From the NCBI RefSeq assembly GCF_900564145.1, contig NZ_UOOB01000001.1, positions 3,908,754 through 3,972,753 on the forward strand: 64,000 nucleotides of DNA, read 5' to 3'. The stretch is from Comamonas sp. lk. Lineage in GTDB: Bacteria; Pseudomonadota; Gammaproteobacteria; Burkholderiales; Burkholderiaceae_C. Made by a program: the position numbers and the translations under genes. The notes beneath the pieces are model-generated. The model saw only the letters and a list, made by a program, of their open reading frames with translations. It searched no databases and was not told the DNA's origin. Shown piece by piece: positions 52,846-61,717 of the stretch (positions are counted from its first letter, which is position 1; every line of letters starts with the position of its first letter).

Positions 52846-53133
52846 TCAGATAGCGAATTGTTCGCGGTCCTGATCAGCAATCCACTTTGGCGGCTTGCCA
52901 CGGCCAGTCCAAGTCTGACCCGTTGCGGGATCGCGGTACTTGGGAGCCACTTTGGCACCGGCATTAGCGGAGCGCGCACGTGCGGGAGGGAAAACGTCTT
53001 CGGCAGTCAGACCGTATTCTTCGATCAATGCACGGACCTTGGCCACAGCATCAGCGAGTTCACGGGTACGAGCTTCGTTGATTTGCTGTTCCAGATCTTG
53101 CTTTTGCTTTAGCAGTTCCTTGTATGTGCTCAT
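52846..53133 (-). CDS. H-NS family histone-like nucleoid protein
   Basis: A 95-residue protein. The N-terminal coiled coil (about 1-45: TYKELLKQKQDLEQQINEAR) is for oligomerisation. The C-terminal DNA-binding domain is PKYRDPATGQTWTGRGKPPKWIAD, with the TWTGRGKPPKW AT-hook-like core of the MvaT-less betaproteobacterial H-NS group. It should bind AT-rich, often foreign DNA and silence it. It borders the most AT-rich stretch of the window. A perfect 12-bp dyad lies about 100 bp upstream. Confidence 0.9.
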   Translation of the reverse strand: MSTYKELLKQKQDLEQQINEARTRELADAVAKVRALIEEYGLTAEDVFPPARARSANAGAKVAPKYRDPATGQTWTGRGKPPKWIADQDREQFAI

Positions 53134-53227
53134 GATATGCGCTTCAATTGTTGATTTAAGAAATATTATTATACGGAGAATTAATGAGCGCTCACATTTT
53201 TTCTATACGCACAAACCACAATATTCA

Positions 53228-53255
53228 AATTACACAAAGGTAACTTTGTGTAATT
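53228..53255. promoter_or_regulatory. Perfect 12-bp inverted repeat upstream of hns
   Basis: AATTACACAAAG-GTAA-CTTTGTGTAATT: two exact 12-bp arms with a 4-nt loop, centred about 108 bp upstream of the H-NS start, in AT-rich DNA. It could be an operator for hns control, or the terminator of a decayed minus-strand gene that ends at 53259. Confidence 0.6.
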
Positions 53256-53258
53256 AAT

Positions 53259-53351
53259 TTAATTAACGCAGTTCTTGTTTGCCAGAATTTTATCCACCCT
53301 TTTCCCATCCAGATCAATCACCTCAAAAACTCTAGCGTCATCCTGCACTTT
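53259..53351 (-). pseudogene. Possible gene remnant (C-terminal fragment)
   Basis: A 30-codon minus-strand frame, DDARVFEVIDLDGKRVDKILANKN in its core, ends with TAA at 53259-53261. It is closed upstream by an in-frame TGA with no start codon or ribosome site. Its regular hydrophobic/charged alternation and D/K-rich loops look like the end of a folded protein rather than noise. A perfect hairpin at 53228-53255 lies just past its stop, where a terminator would be. Family not recognised. Confidence 0.3.
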
Positions 53352-53943
53352 TCACCAAAATGGTGCAAACAATCGCGTTCAGCCTCCCTCAAAACCGTCA
53401 CTTTGTTATATCTGCTCTTTATTTCGTCAATTGGTTTCGAATACCCAGCCTGATTTTCAATTCCTCAATCTCCAGCAGTCTAGCCAGCAAAGACCCGGCC
53501 ATATCTCTCTCGCTCCTTCCAGCCCATGACCTCTTCAAGCACTCACAACTTTGGCGCTGATCGCTGATCAGCAAACCATAGCCACCACAGTACTCAATCA
53601 AAACGCCGTGCGCCCGATTTGGGCCAGCACATCTCCTGCAATTGCAGGGCGCTTCAAGTTTCAGTCAGGAGTGAGGAAGCAAGTACATGCTTTCACAGAA
53701 AAGCCTGACTCTCTGTATCAAAGACCAGCAACTTGATCACACTCACAGCACAGAGTTCCGTCAAGCGTCACATGACAGACGGATACCAGGGGTGTCCATA
53801 TGTTTCACCGCTTTTAGCCATCACATGCACCGCCTGCGCAACCTTCAGCTCATTCGCATCGGAGCGCGACCACATCAAAGATGACCAAAGAGCAGTCTTG
53901 TAGACGAAAAACGTTTGTCCGATTGGAAATTCTTGGACCTCCA

Positions 53944-54321
53944 TCAATCCAGCTTAGCCGCCGTTTTCCAAACTACCGGCAATTTCTCCGCGACCATTGA
54001 ATTGTTGCTAGATTCATTTATGTACCGCAATGTCAAAACAGCATGCATCGAGAATGGCAATAGTCGTACAAATGACTTTTTTACAGACGCAATTGAGCTC
54101 ATGGAAGAGGCAATAGCGCTTGCAGTCAGTTCCAGAGACAAGCGAACTATTCGCGCAAAAACTGATCCAGCATAAATTATCGTTACAAAAGTGATAACAA
54201 TAACCAGCATGGCAATGGCGGTTATTGAAGTCGCCGATGTAGATAACCCCGGGGATATCCTCCGGGACACGATGCAATCAATGACCGCAGCTTCGCTCAA
54301 AATCCCATAAAGCCAGCCCAT
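53944..54321 (-). CDS. Hypothetical membrane protein, doubtful
   Basis: A 125-codon frame from the ATG at 54321 with one clear hydrophobic stretch (ITAIAMLVIVITFVTIIYAGSVFA) in the first half and a Ser-rich, weakly charged second half. There is no good ribosome site and no family I recognise. Codon use is unlike the neighbouring genes, so it is either acquired AT-rich DNA or a chance frame. A TTG start at 54345 would add eight residues. Confidence 0.22.
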   Translation of the reverse strand: MGWLYGILSEAAVIDCIVSRRISPGLSTSATSITAIAMLVIVITFVTIIYAGSVFARIVRLSLELTASAIASSMSSIASVKKSFVRLLPFSMHAVLTLRYINESSNNSMVAEKLPVVWKTAAKLD

Positions 54322-54473
54322 TGAGCTTATGTTGAGCGACTCCAAAGGCGAAAATTGCCTGGATGGCCTTCCAAGCCAAGTTTGCCTGCCCCGCGTCAGC
54401 TATCTGTATAACGAACGCACCATGGAGCTGCGATCAGCAGAAAATCCATCCTTCGTACACAAGAAAGACAACC

Positions 54474-55325
54474 ATGGCGCTTTACTGCATAGGCGACATC
54501 CAGGGCTGCTACGACGCTTTCGAGCGCTTGCTACTAACCGTGGACTTCTCCGAAAGTCGGGACACACTTTATGTGCTCGGCGATCTTGTCAATCGCGGCC
54601 CGCAATCGGCCGAAGTTCTGCGCCGCTGCATGCAGGCCGGCGATTCCATGCGTGCTCTGTTGGGCAACCATGATTTGCACCTGCTGGCCGCATCGCAGGG
54701 CTTACGCCGCCAGAGCAAACGCGACACGCTCAATCAGGTGCTTGAAGCGCCCGATAGTGCGCAGTTGCTTGAATGGTTGCGCCAGCAGCCCCTGAGCCGC
54801 CTGCACACCAATGCACTTGGTGAGCAATTGTTCATGGTGCATGCCGGTGTACTGCCCCGGTGGAGCGTGCAGGACAGCCTGCAACTGGATGCCGAGGTAC
54901 AAGCCGTGCTGAAAAGCCCCGACTTCGCGCTTTTTCTGCAGCACATGTATGGCAATCAGCCCAATCGTTGGTCACCCAGTCTGCAAGGCGATGACCGTCT
55001 GCGCTGTATCGTCAATGCCTTCACCCGTCTGCGTTTTTGCTCTGCCGATGGAGTAATGGATTTTGAAAGCGCCGAATCGGCCGAGCAAGCGCCAGAGGGG
55101 CTGATGCCCTGGTTTGATGTACCTGGCCGTGCCACTGCCGACACGCTCATCGCTTTTGGCCACTGGTCCACGTTGGGTCATGTCAATCGAGCTGACTTGA
55201 TGGCCATGGATACCGGCTGCGTCTGGGGAGGATGCCTGAGCATGATGCGCATAGGCGACAAGCTGTCGGAGCGCGAGTTGATTCAGCTGCAATGCCCGCA
55301 AGCACAGGTGCCAGGCCAGCACTGA
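54474..55325 (+). CDS. apaH: Diadenosine tetraphosphatase (symmetrical)
   Basis: A 283-residue metallophosphatase of the PPP superfamily that splits Ap4A into two ADP and can remove Np4 caps from RNA. The three signature motifs are present: GDIQGCYDAFERLL, GDLVNRGPQS and GNHDLHLLA; GHWSTLG supplies the late metal-binding His. The ATG at 54474 starts MALYCIGDIQGC as in family members; the longer frame upstream lies in the AT-rich region. A bidirectional terminator follows. Confidence 0.94.
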   Translation: MALYCIGDIQGCYDAFERLLLTVDFSESRDTLYVLGDLVNRGPQSAEVLRRCMQAGDSMRALLGNHDLHLLAASQGLRRQSKRDTLNQVLEAPDSAQLLEWLRQQPLSRLHTNALGEQLFMVHAGVLPRWSVQDSLQLDAEVQAVLKSPDFALFLQHMYGNQPNRWSPSLQGDDRLRCIVNAFTRLRFCSADGVMDFESAESAEQAPEGLMPWFDVPGRATADTLIAFGHWSTLGHVNRADLMAMDTGCVWGGCLSMMRIGDKLSERELIQLQCPQAQVPGQH

Positions 55326-55337
55326 GCGCCCGCAAAC

Positions 55338-55366
55338 AAAAACGCCTGCATCACGCAGGCGTTTTT
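55338..55366. terminator. Bidirectional terminator between apaH and the helicase gene
   Basis: A 12-bp perfect stem AAAAACGCCTGC / GCAGGCGTTTTT with a 5-nt loop. A-run and T-run on opposite sides allow it to serve both convergent genes. Confidence 0.88.
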
Positions 55367-55382
55367 CATGGCGGCGTGGGCC

Positions 55383-56831
55383 TCAAAGCTGAGGGGCCAC
55401 CGGAGCCTTGAACAGCGCAGCAATCTTGCGCTTGGGCTTGATATTGCTGCTCACGCCCTTCACCGGGGCGGCAATCTGCCTTTCCCAGGCTGCGGGCTCG
55501 TGGGCTGCAGTCGAGACATAGGGCTTGTCAAAGAATGGATCGCTATTGGCCGAACGCTGAGCCATGCGCGAGGGACGATGGCTGTGACTGGAGGACGAAG
55601 GGGCACGGCTTTCGCTGCGCTCGTACTCGCCACGCTCACGACGAGGACGGAATTCCTCGCCCGAACGGCTTTGACGGGCCGGGCGGAAATCTTCCATAGG
55701 GCAGACTTCCACATCGATCTTCTTCTTGATGAGCTTCTCGATATCGCCCACATTGCGGCTGTCCGAATCGGTCACCAGGGTCACGGCCAAACCTGATGCG
55801 CCAGCGCGGCCGGTACGGCCGATGCGGTGCACATAGTCTTCGGCGTTGAACGGTACGTCGAAGTTGAACACGGCCGGCACATCCTTGATGTCCAGGCCAC
55901 GCGCCGCCACATCGGTACACACCAACAGGTCCACTTCACCGGCCTTGAAGGCTTCCAGAGCCTTCAGGCGCTCGTCCTGGCTCTTGTCACCGTGCAGAGC
56001 CGTGGCACGCAGTCCGTCGCGCTCCAGCGCGCGCGTCAGGCGTGCACAGCCTAGCTTGCTGTTGGAGAAGATGAAGGCCTGGCGAATATTGCGCTGCTTG
56101 AGAATCGAGCGAATCGCATAGCGCTTGTCGTCGTCCGTCACCTTGTAAAAGCGCTGCTCCACCGTGGAAGCCGTTTCATTGGGACGGGCAACTTCAATGG
56201 TCACCGGATCCTGCAGATAGCTGCCGGCCAGGCGCTTGATCTCGGGCGAGAAGGTGGCCGAGAACAGCAGCGTGGTGCGACTCTTGGGCAAGAAGGACAG
56301 AATGCGCTGCAGATCGGGCAGAAAGCCGATGTCCAGCATGCGGTCGGCCTCATCCAGCACCACATATTCCACCTGGTTGAGCACCACGTTCTTGGCTTCG
56401 ATATGGTCCAGCAGACGGCCTGGCGTTGCCACCAGCACTTCCACTCCGCGCTTGAGCTCGGCGGTCTGGGGCTTCATATCCATGCCGCCAAACACCACGG
56501 TGCTGCGCAGCTTGGTGTGCTTGGCATACAGAGCAATCTGCTGCGCCACCTGATCTGCCAGCTCACGCGTGGGCAACAGCACCAAAGCGCGTACAGGGTG
56601 GCGAGCAGGCGAGGCCGAGGCGTTTTCATGGCGCATCAGGCGCTGCAGCAGCGGCAGCGAGAACGCTGCCGTCTTGCCGGTGCCTGTCTGGGCAGCACCC
56701 ATGACGTCCTTTCCGGTCAGTACGACCGGAATGGCTTGCGCCTGGATTGGGGTCATGGACTCATAGCCCATGTCGGCCACGGCGCGCGCCAGGGGCTCAG
56801 CCAAGTGAAGATTGGAGAAAGAGCTTGTCAT
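55383..56831 (-). CDS. DEAD-box RNA helicase, RhlE type
   Basis: A 482-residue RNA helicase. Q motif region MTPIQAQAIPVVL; motif I AQTGTGKTAAF; Ia LLPTRELADQV; II VVLDEADRMLDIGF; III LLFSATFSPE; IV FIFSNSK; V CTDVAARGLDI; VI HRIGRTGRAGASG. The core ends near residue 365. A basic, Ser/Arg/Glu-rich tail (370-482, RRERGEYERSESRAPSSSS type) is typical of RhlE proteins and probably binds RNA. It is likely involved in ribosome assembly or cold response. It starts with the family N-terminus SSFSNLHLAEPLARAV. Confidence 0.92.
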   Translation of the reverse strand: MTSSFSNLHLAEPLARAVADMGYESMTPIQAQAIPVVLTGKDVMGAAQTGTGKTAAFSLPLLQRLMRHENASASPARHPVRALVLLPTRELADQVAQQIALYAKHTKLRSTVVFGGMDMKPQTAELKRGVEVLVATPGRLLDHIEAKNVVLNQVEYVVLDEADRMLDIGFLPDLQRILSFLPKSRTTLLFSATFSPEIKRLAGSYLQDPVTIEVARPNETASTVEQRFYKVTDDDKRYAIRSILKQRNIRQAFIFSNSKLGCARLTRALERDGLRATALHGDKSQDERLKALEAFKAGEVDLLVCTDVAARGLDIKDVPAVFNFDVPFNAEDYVHRIGRTGRAGASGLAVTLVTDSDSRNVGDIEKLIKKKIDVEVCPMEDFRPARQSRSGEEFRPRRERGEYERSESRAPSSSSHSHRPSRMAQRSANSDPFFDKPYVSTAAHEPAAWERQIAAPVKGVSSNIKPKRKIAALFKAPVAPQL

Positions 56832-56998
56832 TGAGGGCGTTATTGTCGCACCGAGTGCATTTTTCGCGCTTGCCTGCTGGAAAGCAGTGTTCTTTTACTG
56901 CACCACTGCATGGCGCTACAGAGGGGAAAACGTCAGATATATCCCGTGCAAACAGCCGGGATAACCCGAAGTCAACGCCATGGTGACACACAAAAAAG

Positions 56999-57029
56999 AA
57001 AGGCGTGTGAAGCATCACACGCCTTTTTT
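56999..57029 (-). terminator. Terminator of the metallopeptidase gene
   Basis: A 12-bp perfect stem AAAGGCGTGTGA / TCACACGCCTTT with a 4-nt loop, flanked by an A-rich stretch that reads as a U-rich tail on the minus strand, 17 nt past the stop. Confidence 0.8.
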
Positions 57030-57045
57030 GCAGAACTTGAGAGGT

Positions 57046-57921
57046 TTAAAGCTGCTGCGCCGAGAAGGTATCGCAGGCCTTGACGCTGCCCGTCTTGTAG
57101 CCTTGGGTGAACCAGCGCACGCGTTGGGCACTCGACCCGTGGGTAAAACTGTCCGGGCGCACCGTGCCGGTGGCTTCGCGCTGCAGCTTGTCGTCGCCTA
57201 TCTGCTGGGCTGCATTCACGGCCGACTCGATATCGCCCTGCTCCAGCCAGTTCTTGGCCTGCTGGGACTTGTTGGCCCAGATGCCGGCCAGGCAGTCGGC
57301 TTGCAACTCCAGGCGTACCGACATGGCATTTTGCTCGCGCTCGCTCACGCGGCCACGCATGGCATCCACCTTGCCTGAAATCCCCAGCAGGTTCTGCACG
57401 TGATGACCGACTTCATGGGCCACCACATAGGCACGGGCAAATTCACCCGGAGCACCTAGCTGGCGGCTCATGGTGTTGAAAAAATCCATGTCCAGATAGA
57501 CCTTTTGATCACCCGGGCAGTAAAACGGCCCCATGGCCGACTGGCCCGTACCGCAGGCCGTGCGTGTAACGCCGGTAAACAGCACCAGCCTTGGCGGCTG
57601 GTACTGAGCGCCGCCCTGGGAGAACATCTGCGTCCACACATCTTCGGTCGACGCCAGCACGGTAGAGACGAACTTGGCCCCCTGGTCATTTCCCGCCGGG
57701 CGCTGGGCTGGAGCCTGCTGCACCTGAGGCGAGCCTCCACCGGAGAGCACGCCAATCGTGGTCAGCGGGTTGATGCCGAACACTCCCCAGCCAATCAGCG
57801 CCAGCACCACCGTACCAATGCCAATGCTGCGCCCGCCCAGGCCAAAGCCACCACCGCCGCCACCGCCCTCGCCACGGCGGTCTTCCACATTGTCCGACTC
57901 GCGGTTACCTTCCCATCGCAT
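57046..57921 (-). CDS. Neutral zinc metallopeptidase (YpfJ family)
   Basis: A 291-residue protein of the zinc_peptidase (YpfJ/KPN_02809) family. The N-terminal cytosolic segment has a Gly-rich run (GEGGGGGGGFGLGG) and leads to one membrane helix (IGTVVLALIGWGVFGI). The extracytoplasmic catalytic domain has HEVGHHVQNLLG, the HExxH zinc motif, plus a downstream ELQADCLAG with a probable third ligand. Conserved Cys pairs occur in TACGTGQ and FYCPGD. Substrate unknown. The ATG at 57921 starts MRWEGNRESDNVEDRRG as in the family. Confidence 0.9.
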   Translation of the reverse strand: MRWEGNRESDNVEDRRGEGGGGGGGFGLGGRSIGIGTVVLALIGWGVFGINPLTTIGVLSGGGSPQVQQAPAQRPAGNDQGAKFVSTVLASTEDVWTQMFSQGGAQYQPPRLVLFTGVTRTACGTGQSAMGPFYCPGDQKVYLDMDFFNTMSRQLGAPGEFARAYVVAHEVGHHVQNLLGISGKVDAMRGRVSEREQNAMSVRLELQADCLAGIWANKSQQAKNWLEQGDIESAVNAAQQIGDDKLQREATGTVRPDSFTHGSSAQRVRWFTQGYKTGSVKACDTFSAQQL

Positions 57922-58084
57922 GGTGCTTACTCCTTGGTTTTGATGCCACAAGCGCTAAGTTGCAAGGCCGGCGGCATGTGTTGCCTTTCACCAGCCCTGA
58001 GCAAGCCTGGCATCCATGTTGTGTTGAATCTGAAGCCATTTTTCCGCCAGCCACCGTTATTGACAATTGGACCGGCTGCCATGC

Positions 58085-58444
58085 TTATCTGGTGACAGGA
58101 CCGCCCACGGACCTGGCGCCACCGTCCGGACTGGAAACCAGGGTCATGGCCGGGCGTGCCGCAGCCGAAGGGGCTTGAGGCTGGTTGCGGGCCATCTGTT
58201 CTTCCACCACCTCCACCATGCTTAGCAGCAAATACGCCACCGCCAGCAAGCCGGCAACGGCCAGCACCAAGCTGAACCAAAAGCGGTAAGCCTTGCGCGG
58301 GGCCAGCCCCTGGTGGCGACTGGGCTCGTGGGCTGCAGCGCTGACATCGTCTTTCCACACCGGCTCGCTTTGAGCGCCACTGGAAGGCGCCTGAGTCCAG
58401 CTGGGTTCCTTGCGTTGTCCAGAGCGGGAGGGGAGACCGAGCAT
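58085..58444 (-). CDS. Small single-pass membrane protein, unknown
   Basis: A 119-residue protein. The first ~45 residues are polar and low in complexity (SSGAQSEPVWKDD), then RKAYRF precedes one transmembrane helix (FSLVLAVAGLLAVAYLLLSMV). A short Pro/Ala-rich periplasmic tail follows. No family recognised. Positive residues before the helix predict the N-terminus inside. It is 163 bp upstream of the metallopeptidase in the same direction and could share its transcript. Intact start codon, no strong ribosome site. Confidence 0.6.
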   Translation of the reverse strand: MLGLPSRSGQRKEPSWTQAPSSGAQSEPVWKDDVSAAAHEPSRHQGLAPRKAYRFWFSLVLAVAGLLAVAYLLLSMVEVVEEQMARNQPQAPSAAARPAMTLVSSPDGGARSVGGPVTR

Positions 58445-58742
58445 GAAGAAAATCCGTTGATGTAACGGCCGCTATTGTGCTCGCTGCAACTGCCTTGCGG
58501 CCGCGTCTTTGTCTGAGCCGCTTGTCGGCAAGCAGCGGTTGCAGCGGATTTTTGTAAGCAGTTACGACAATCGCGTCGGCTCAGGCGTTTGCGTTCGCGC
58601 TCAGCCTGTGTACAGTCACAGCCACAAGCGCTGCTTCAATAACGACGGATCCGCGCTTCGTGGCGTGCAACCTGATCTTGGTAACTCCTAAAAATATAGC
58701 TGACTACGGTTTATTCACTGGGGACTCACTGAGATTTCAATC

Positions 58743-60485
58743 ATGACTCCGTCTCGACTGCAATTCGCTGGACCCGATCGCTGGCAACGCCTGGGCCTGC
58801 GCACCCAGCTGGCCCTGGTCTTTGGGTCGCTGGTGCTGCTGTTGGGCATTTTGATGTCTCTGGGATTTGCCGAATTGCTGCGCGTGCGCACCGAGCGCGA
58901 AGCCGGAGCCTCGCTGCACAGCGTGGCCACTAATGCGTCCCGCCTGCTGGCGGACGATCTGCACAGCAAGGCGCGTACCGTGCAGGTGCTGGTCAGCTCC
59001 ACCTCGCTATGGGAAAAAGGCCTGGCCGCACCCGGCGTCACCGCCCTGCTGTCGCGCCTGCGTGCCGTACAGCCGCACAGCACTTGGATTGGCGTGGCAG
59101 ACACCAAGGGCACCGTGCTCAGCGCCACCAATGATTTGCTGGTCGGTAGCGACGTCAGCAGCCGTCCCTGGTTCAAGAACGGGCTCAACAGCATCTATGT
59201 GGGCGATATGCATCCCGTCGTGCGGCTGGCCGATCTGCTGCCTCCGCTGCCCAATGGCGAACCCTACCGCGTCATGGATTTCTCCGCCCCCATTCAGCTG
59301 CGTGGCAAGACCATAGGCGTGCTGGGCATACAAAGCAGCTGGGCCTGGACCGGAGAAGCCGTGGAAATGCTGCTGCCAAGCAACGCTCAGGAGCAGCAGA
59401 TCTCGCTGTTCATCTTTGACAAAAACGGGCAGATGATCTATGCCCCAGGCGGGCAGATCAAGCCCTTCATCGACGCAGGCCAGGAGCTGCCGTTTGCGCC
59501 GCGCATGGCTGAAGTGGATTCACAGCAGCTGCGTCCCAGCCCGCGCATCGTGCAATGGAAAGACGGCGGCAAGGAGTTTCTGACCACCATCGTGCCGCTG
59601 CAACCACGCAGCGCCGCCACCGACCTGGGCTGGTACATCGTGGCCCGCCAACCGCTGCAAACAGCTTACGCCCAGGCCCGTCAAGCCATGTATCAGGTGC
59701 TGGCCACCGGCCTGGTGGCCGCTGTGCTCGCCGCCGTCATGGCCTGGTGGGCCGCCAGACACCTGAGCCAGGACATCAAGCGCCTGGCCAGCGCAGCCCG
59801 CGCCATTCACGATGGCGATCAAGGCGCCGAAATCCCCCTGACCCACAGCAGCCGGGAAATCAGCCACCTCTCACGGATGCTGCACAGCAGCATTGCCAAA
59901 CTCAAAGCCAGCCACAATGCCATGGAAGCGCAGGTGGCCGAGCGCACACTGCAGCTGCAAAAAGCCAATGCCGAACTGGAGTTGCTGGCACATAGCGACC
60001 CGCTCACCGGGCTGCTCAACCGCCGCGGCTTTGACGCACGCATGCTCTACGCCTTGGCTCTGGCCAAGCGCGGCAATCGGCCTTTATCCTTGCTGGCCAT
60101 GGACATCGATCACTTCAAATCAGTCAACGATGTCTTTGGCCATGAGGTGGGCGATATGGTGCTGCAGTGCGTGGCCCAGGTCCTGAAATCGCGTTTGCGC
60201 GTCTCCGATGTGCTGGCCCGCATGGGCGGTGAAGAATTCATCGCCTTGCTGCCCGACACCTCTCTGGACACCGCCATGGAGCTGGCCGAAGAGCTGCGCA
60301 CCCGAATGGAAAGCGCGCCCATGCCCCACGGCCAGCAGGTGACCTTGAGCATAGGCGTCAGCTGCCTGAGCGACACCGATATGGAGGCCAGCGGTCTGTT
60401 GCGCCGAAGCGACGAAGCCTTGTACAACGCCAAGGCTGCAGGCCGCAACAACGTCCAGCCCCTGCCCCCGCCACCACCCGTTTAA
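58743..60485 (+). CDS. Diguanylate cyclase with Cache sensor and HAMP
   Basis: A 580-residue membrane signalling protein. Transmembrane helix 1 (about 20-45), a periplasmic double-Cache-like domain (about 50-310), and helix 2 (VLATGLVAAVLAAVMAWWAARHL) are followed by HAMP (about 340-390). A coiled coil leads to the GGDEF domain (about 420-575). The active site is RMGGEEFIALLPD, a functional GGEEF. An inhibitory RxxD site lies five residues before GGEEF only in part (RVSDVLARMGG), so product inhibition is possible. It makes c-di-GMP in response to an unknown periplasmic ligand. No EAL domain. Confidence 0.9.
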   Translation: MTPSRLQFAGPDRWQRLGLRTQLALVFGSLVLLLGILMSLGFAELLRVRTEREAGASLHSVATNASRLLADDLHSKARTVQVLVSSTSLWEKGLAAPGVTALLSRLRAVQPHSTWIGVADTKGTVLSATNDLLVGSDVSSRPWFKNGLNSIYVGDMHPVVRLADLLPPLPNGEPYRVMDFSAPIQLRGKTIGVLGIQSSWAWTGEAVEMLLPSNAQEQQISLFIFDKNGQMIYAPGGQIKPFIDAGQELPFAPRMAEVDSQQLRPSPRIVQWKDGGKEFLTTIVPLQPRSAATDLGWYIVARQPLQTAYAQARQAMYQVLATGLVAAVLAAVMAWWAARHLSQDIKRLASAARAIHDGDQGAEIPLTHSSREISHLSRMLHSSIAKLKASHNAMEAQVAERTLQLQKANAELELLAHSDPLTGLLNRRGFDARMLYALALAKRGNRPLSLLAMDIDHFKSVNDVFGHEVGDMVLQCVAQVLKSRLRVSDVLARMGGEEFIALLPDTSLDTAMELAEELRTRMESAPMPHGQQVTLSIGVSCLSDTDMEASGLLRRSDEALYNAKAAGRNNVQPLPPPPPV

Positions 60486-60520
60486 AAATCAATAGATGAC
60501 AGTTGGCTGAAACCCGGGTT

Positions 60521-60547
60521 TAATAATACTCAATTCGAGCATTATTA
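60521..60547. promoter_or_regulatory. Dyad upstream of nadA, possible NAD-biosynthesis operator
   Basis: TAATAATACTC-AATTC-GAGCATTATTA: 11-bp arms with one mismatch and a 5-nt spacer, 18 nt before the nadA start. A TATATAAC -10-like stretch lies just downstream, overlapping the start region. A CTC/GAG-type dyad before nadAB would fit a repressor such as NadQ, known from other proteobacteria. The assignment is inference. Confidence 0.5.
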
Positions 60548-60564
60548 TTTTATATAACAACCGG

Positions 60565-61707
60565 ATGGAGACCATGCAGCTCAGATCTGTGGATTTCGAC
60601 CAACCCACCTCTTTTGTCGGCGGCCAGTGCAGCATAGGCCAGGCCTGGGCCAAAGTGCCTGCCGAGGCCAGCCTGCAGCAGCAGCGCGAAAGCGCCGAAC
60701 GCATACGCCAGCTGCTGCGCGAACGCAATGCCGCGCTGGTGGCCCACTACTACGTGGACGGCGCCTTGCAGGATCTGGCCCGCGAAACCGGCGGCTGCGT
60801 GGGCGACTCGCTGGAGATGGCCCGCTTCGGCTCCGAGCATGCCGCGACCACGCTGATCGTGGCCGGAGTGCGTTTCATGGGCGAGACCGCCAAGATTCTG
60901 AGCCCCGAGAAAACCGTGCTCATGCCCGATGCCGACGCTACCTGCTCGCTGGATCTGGGTTGCCCGGCCGAGGAATTCAGCCGCTTTTGCGACGCTCACC
61001 CGGACCGCACCGTAGTCGTCTATGCCAATACCAGCGCCGCCGTCAAAGCACGGGCCGACTGGGTGGTCACCTCGTCCGTGGGGCAAGACATCGTGGCCGC
61101 CCTGCATGCGCGCGGCGAGAAAATCCTCTGGGCGCCCGATCGCCATCTGGGCAGCCATATCCAGCGCCAGACCGGAGCCGACATGCTGCTGTGGCAGGGC
61201 TCGTGCATTGTTCACGACGAATTCAAGGCCGACGAGCTGCAGGCCCTGGCCGATGCGCATCCTGAAGCCGCCATCCTGGTCCACCCCGAATCCCCGGCCT
61301 CCGTGGCGGCGCTGGCCGATGTGGTCGGCTCCACCACGCAATTGATCGCCGCCGTAGGCCGCCTGCCGACGCAGACGTTTATTGTCGCCACCGATCAAGG
61401 CATCTTGCACGATATGCGCAAGCGCCACCCGGACAAGACCTTCCTGGCCGCGCCCACGGCAGGCAGCGGCGCCAGTTGCAAAAGCTGCGCCTTCTGCCCC
61501 TGGATGGCCATGAACAGCCTGGCCGGTGTGGAGCAGACTCTGCTGCACGGCCATGGAGCCATCGAGCTCGATGCCACGCTGGCCCGTGCCGCCCGCAAAC
61601 CCATAGAGCGCATGCTGCAGTTTGCTGCTGCCCAGCGCCAGCCGGTGCGCGCCAGCGGCGCGCTGGAAAAAGACGGTGCCCTGTTCCAGCACTTCGGTCC
61701 GGCCTGA
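60565..61707 (+). CDS. nadA: Quinolinate synthase A
   Basis: A 380-residue [4Fe-4S] enzyme that condenses iminoaspartate (from NadB) with dihydroxyacetone phosphate to quinolinate, the NAD precursor. [34 protein letters not shown] [19 protein letters not shown] and [16 protein letters not shown] supply the three cluster Cys. Long form of the family. A second in-frame ATG at 60574 is close to a GGAG site and could be the real start. nadB follows 10 nt after the stop. Confidence 0.94.
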   Translation: METMQLRSVDFDQPTSFVGGQCSIGQAWAKVPAEASLQQQRESAERIRQLLRERNAALVAHYYVDGALQDLARETGGCVGDSLEMARFGSEHAATTLIVAGVRFMGETAKILSPEKTVLMPDADATCSLDLGCPAEEFSRFCDAHPDRTVVVYANTSAAVKARADWVVTSSVGQDIVAALHARGEKILWAPDRHLGSHIQRQTGADMLLWQGSCIVHDEFKADELQALADAHPEAAILVHPESPASVAALADVVGSTTQLIAAVGRLPTQTFIVATDQGILHDMRKRHPDKTFLAAPTAGSGASCKSCAFCPWMAMNSLAGVEQTLLHGHGAIELDATLARAARKPIERMLQFAAAQRQPVRASGALEKDGALFQHFGPA

Positions 61708-61717
61708 GGAGGCGTCC

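Larger units (their letters stand above)
53134..54473. other. 1.3-kb AT-rich region without a convincing gene
   Basis: Between hns and apaH the base composition drops below that of its neighbours and codon usage is disordered on both strands. The best open pieces on the minus strand are a tail at 53259-53351 (reads ...ARVFEVIDLDGKRVDKILANKN, coding-like), a 60-codon frame at 53419-53601 (...LLEIEELKIRLGIRNQ) and a 125-codon frame at 53944-54321. They look like remnants of decayed genes. No tRNA, integrase or transposase was recognised. Confidence 0.6.

Noticed and set aside
53134..54473. Toxin-antitoxin pair or prophage remnant in the AT-rich gap
   Set aside because: No overlapping small gene pair, integrase, repressor or recognisable toxin fold; only weak frame remnants.
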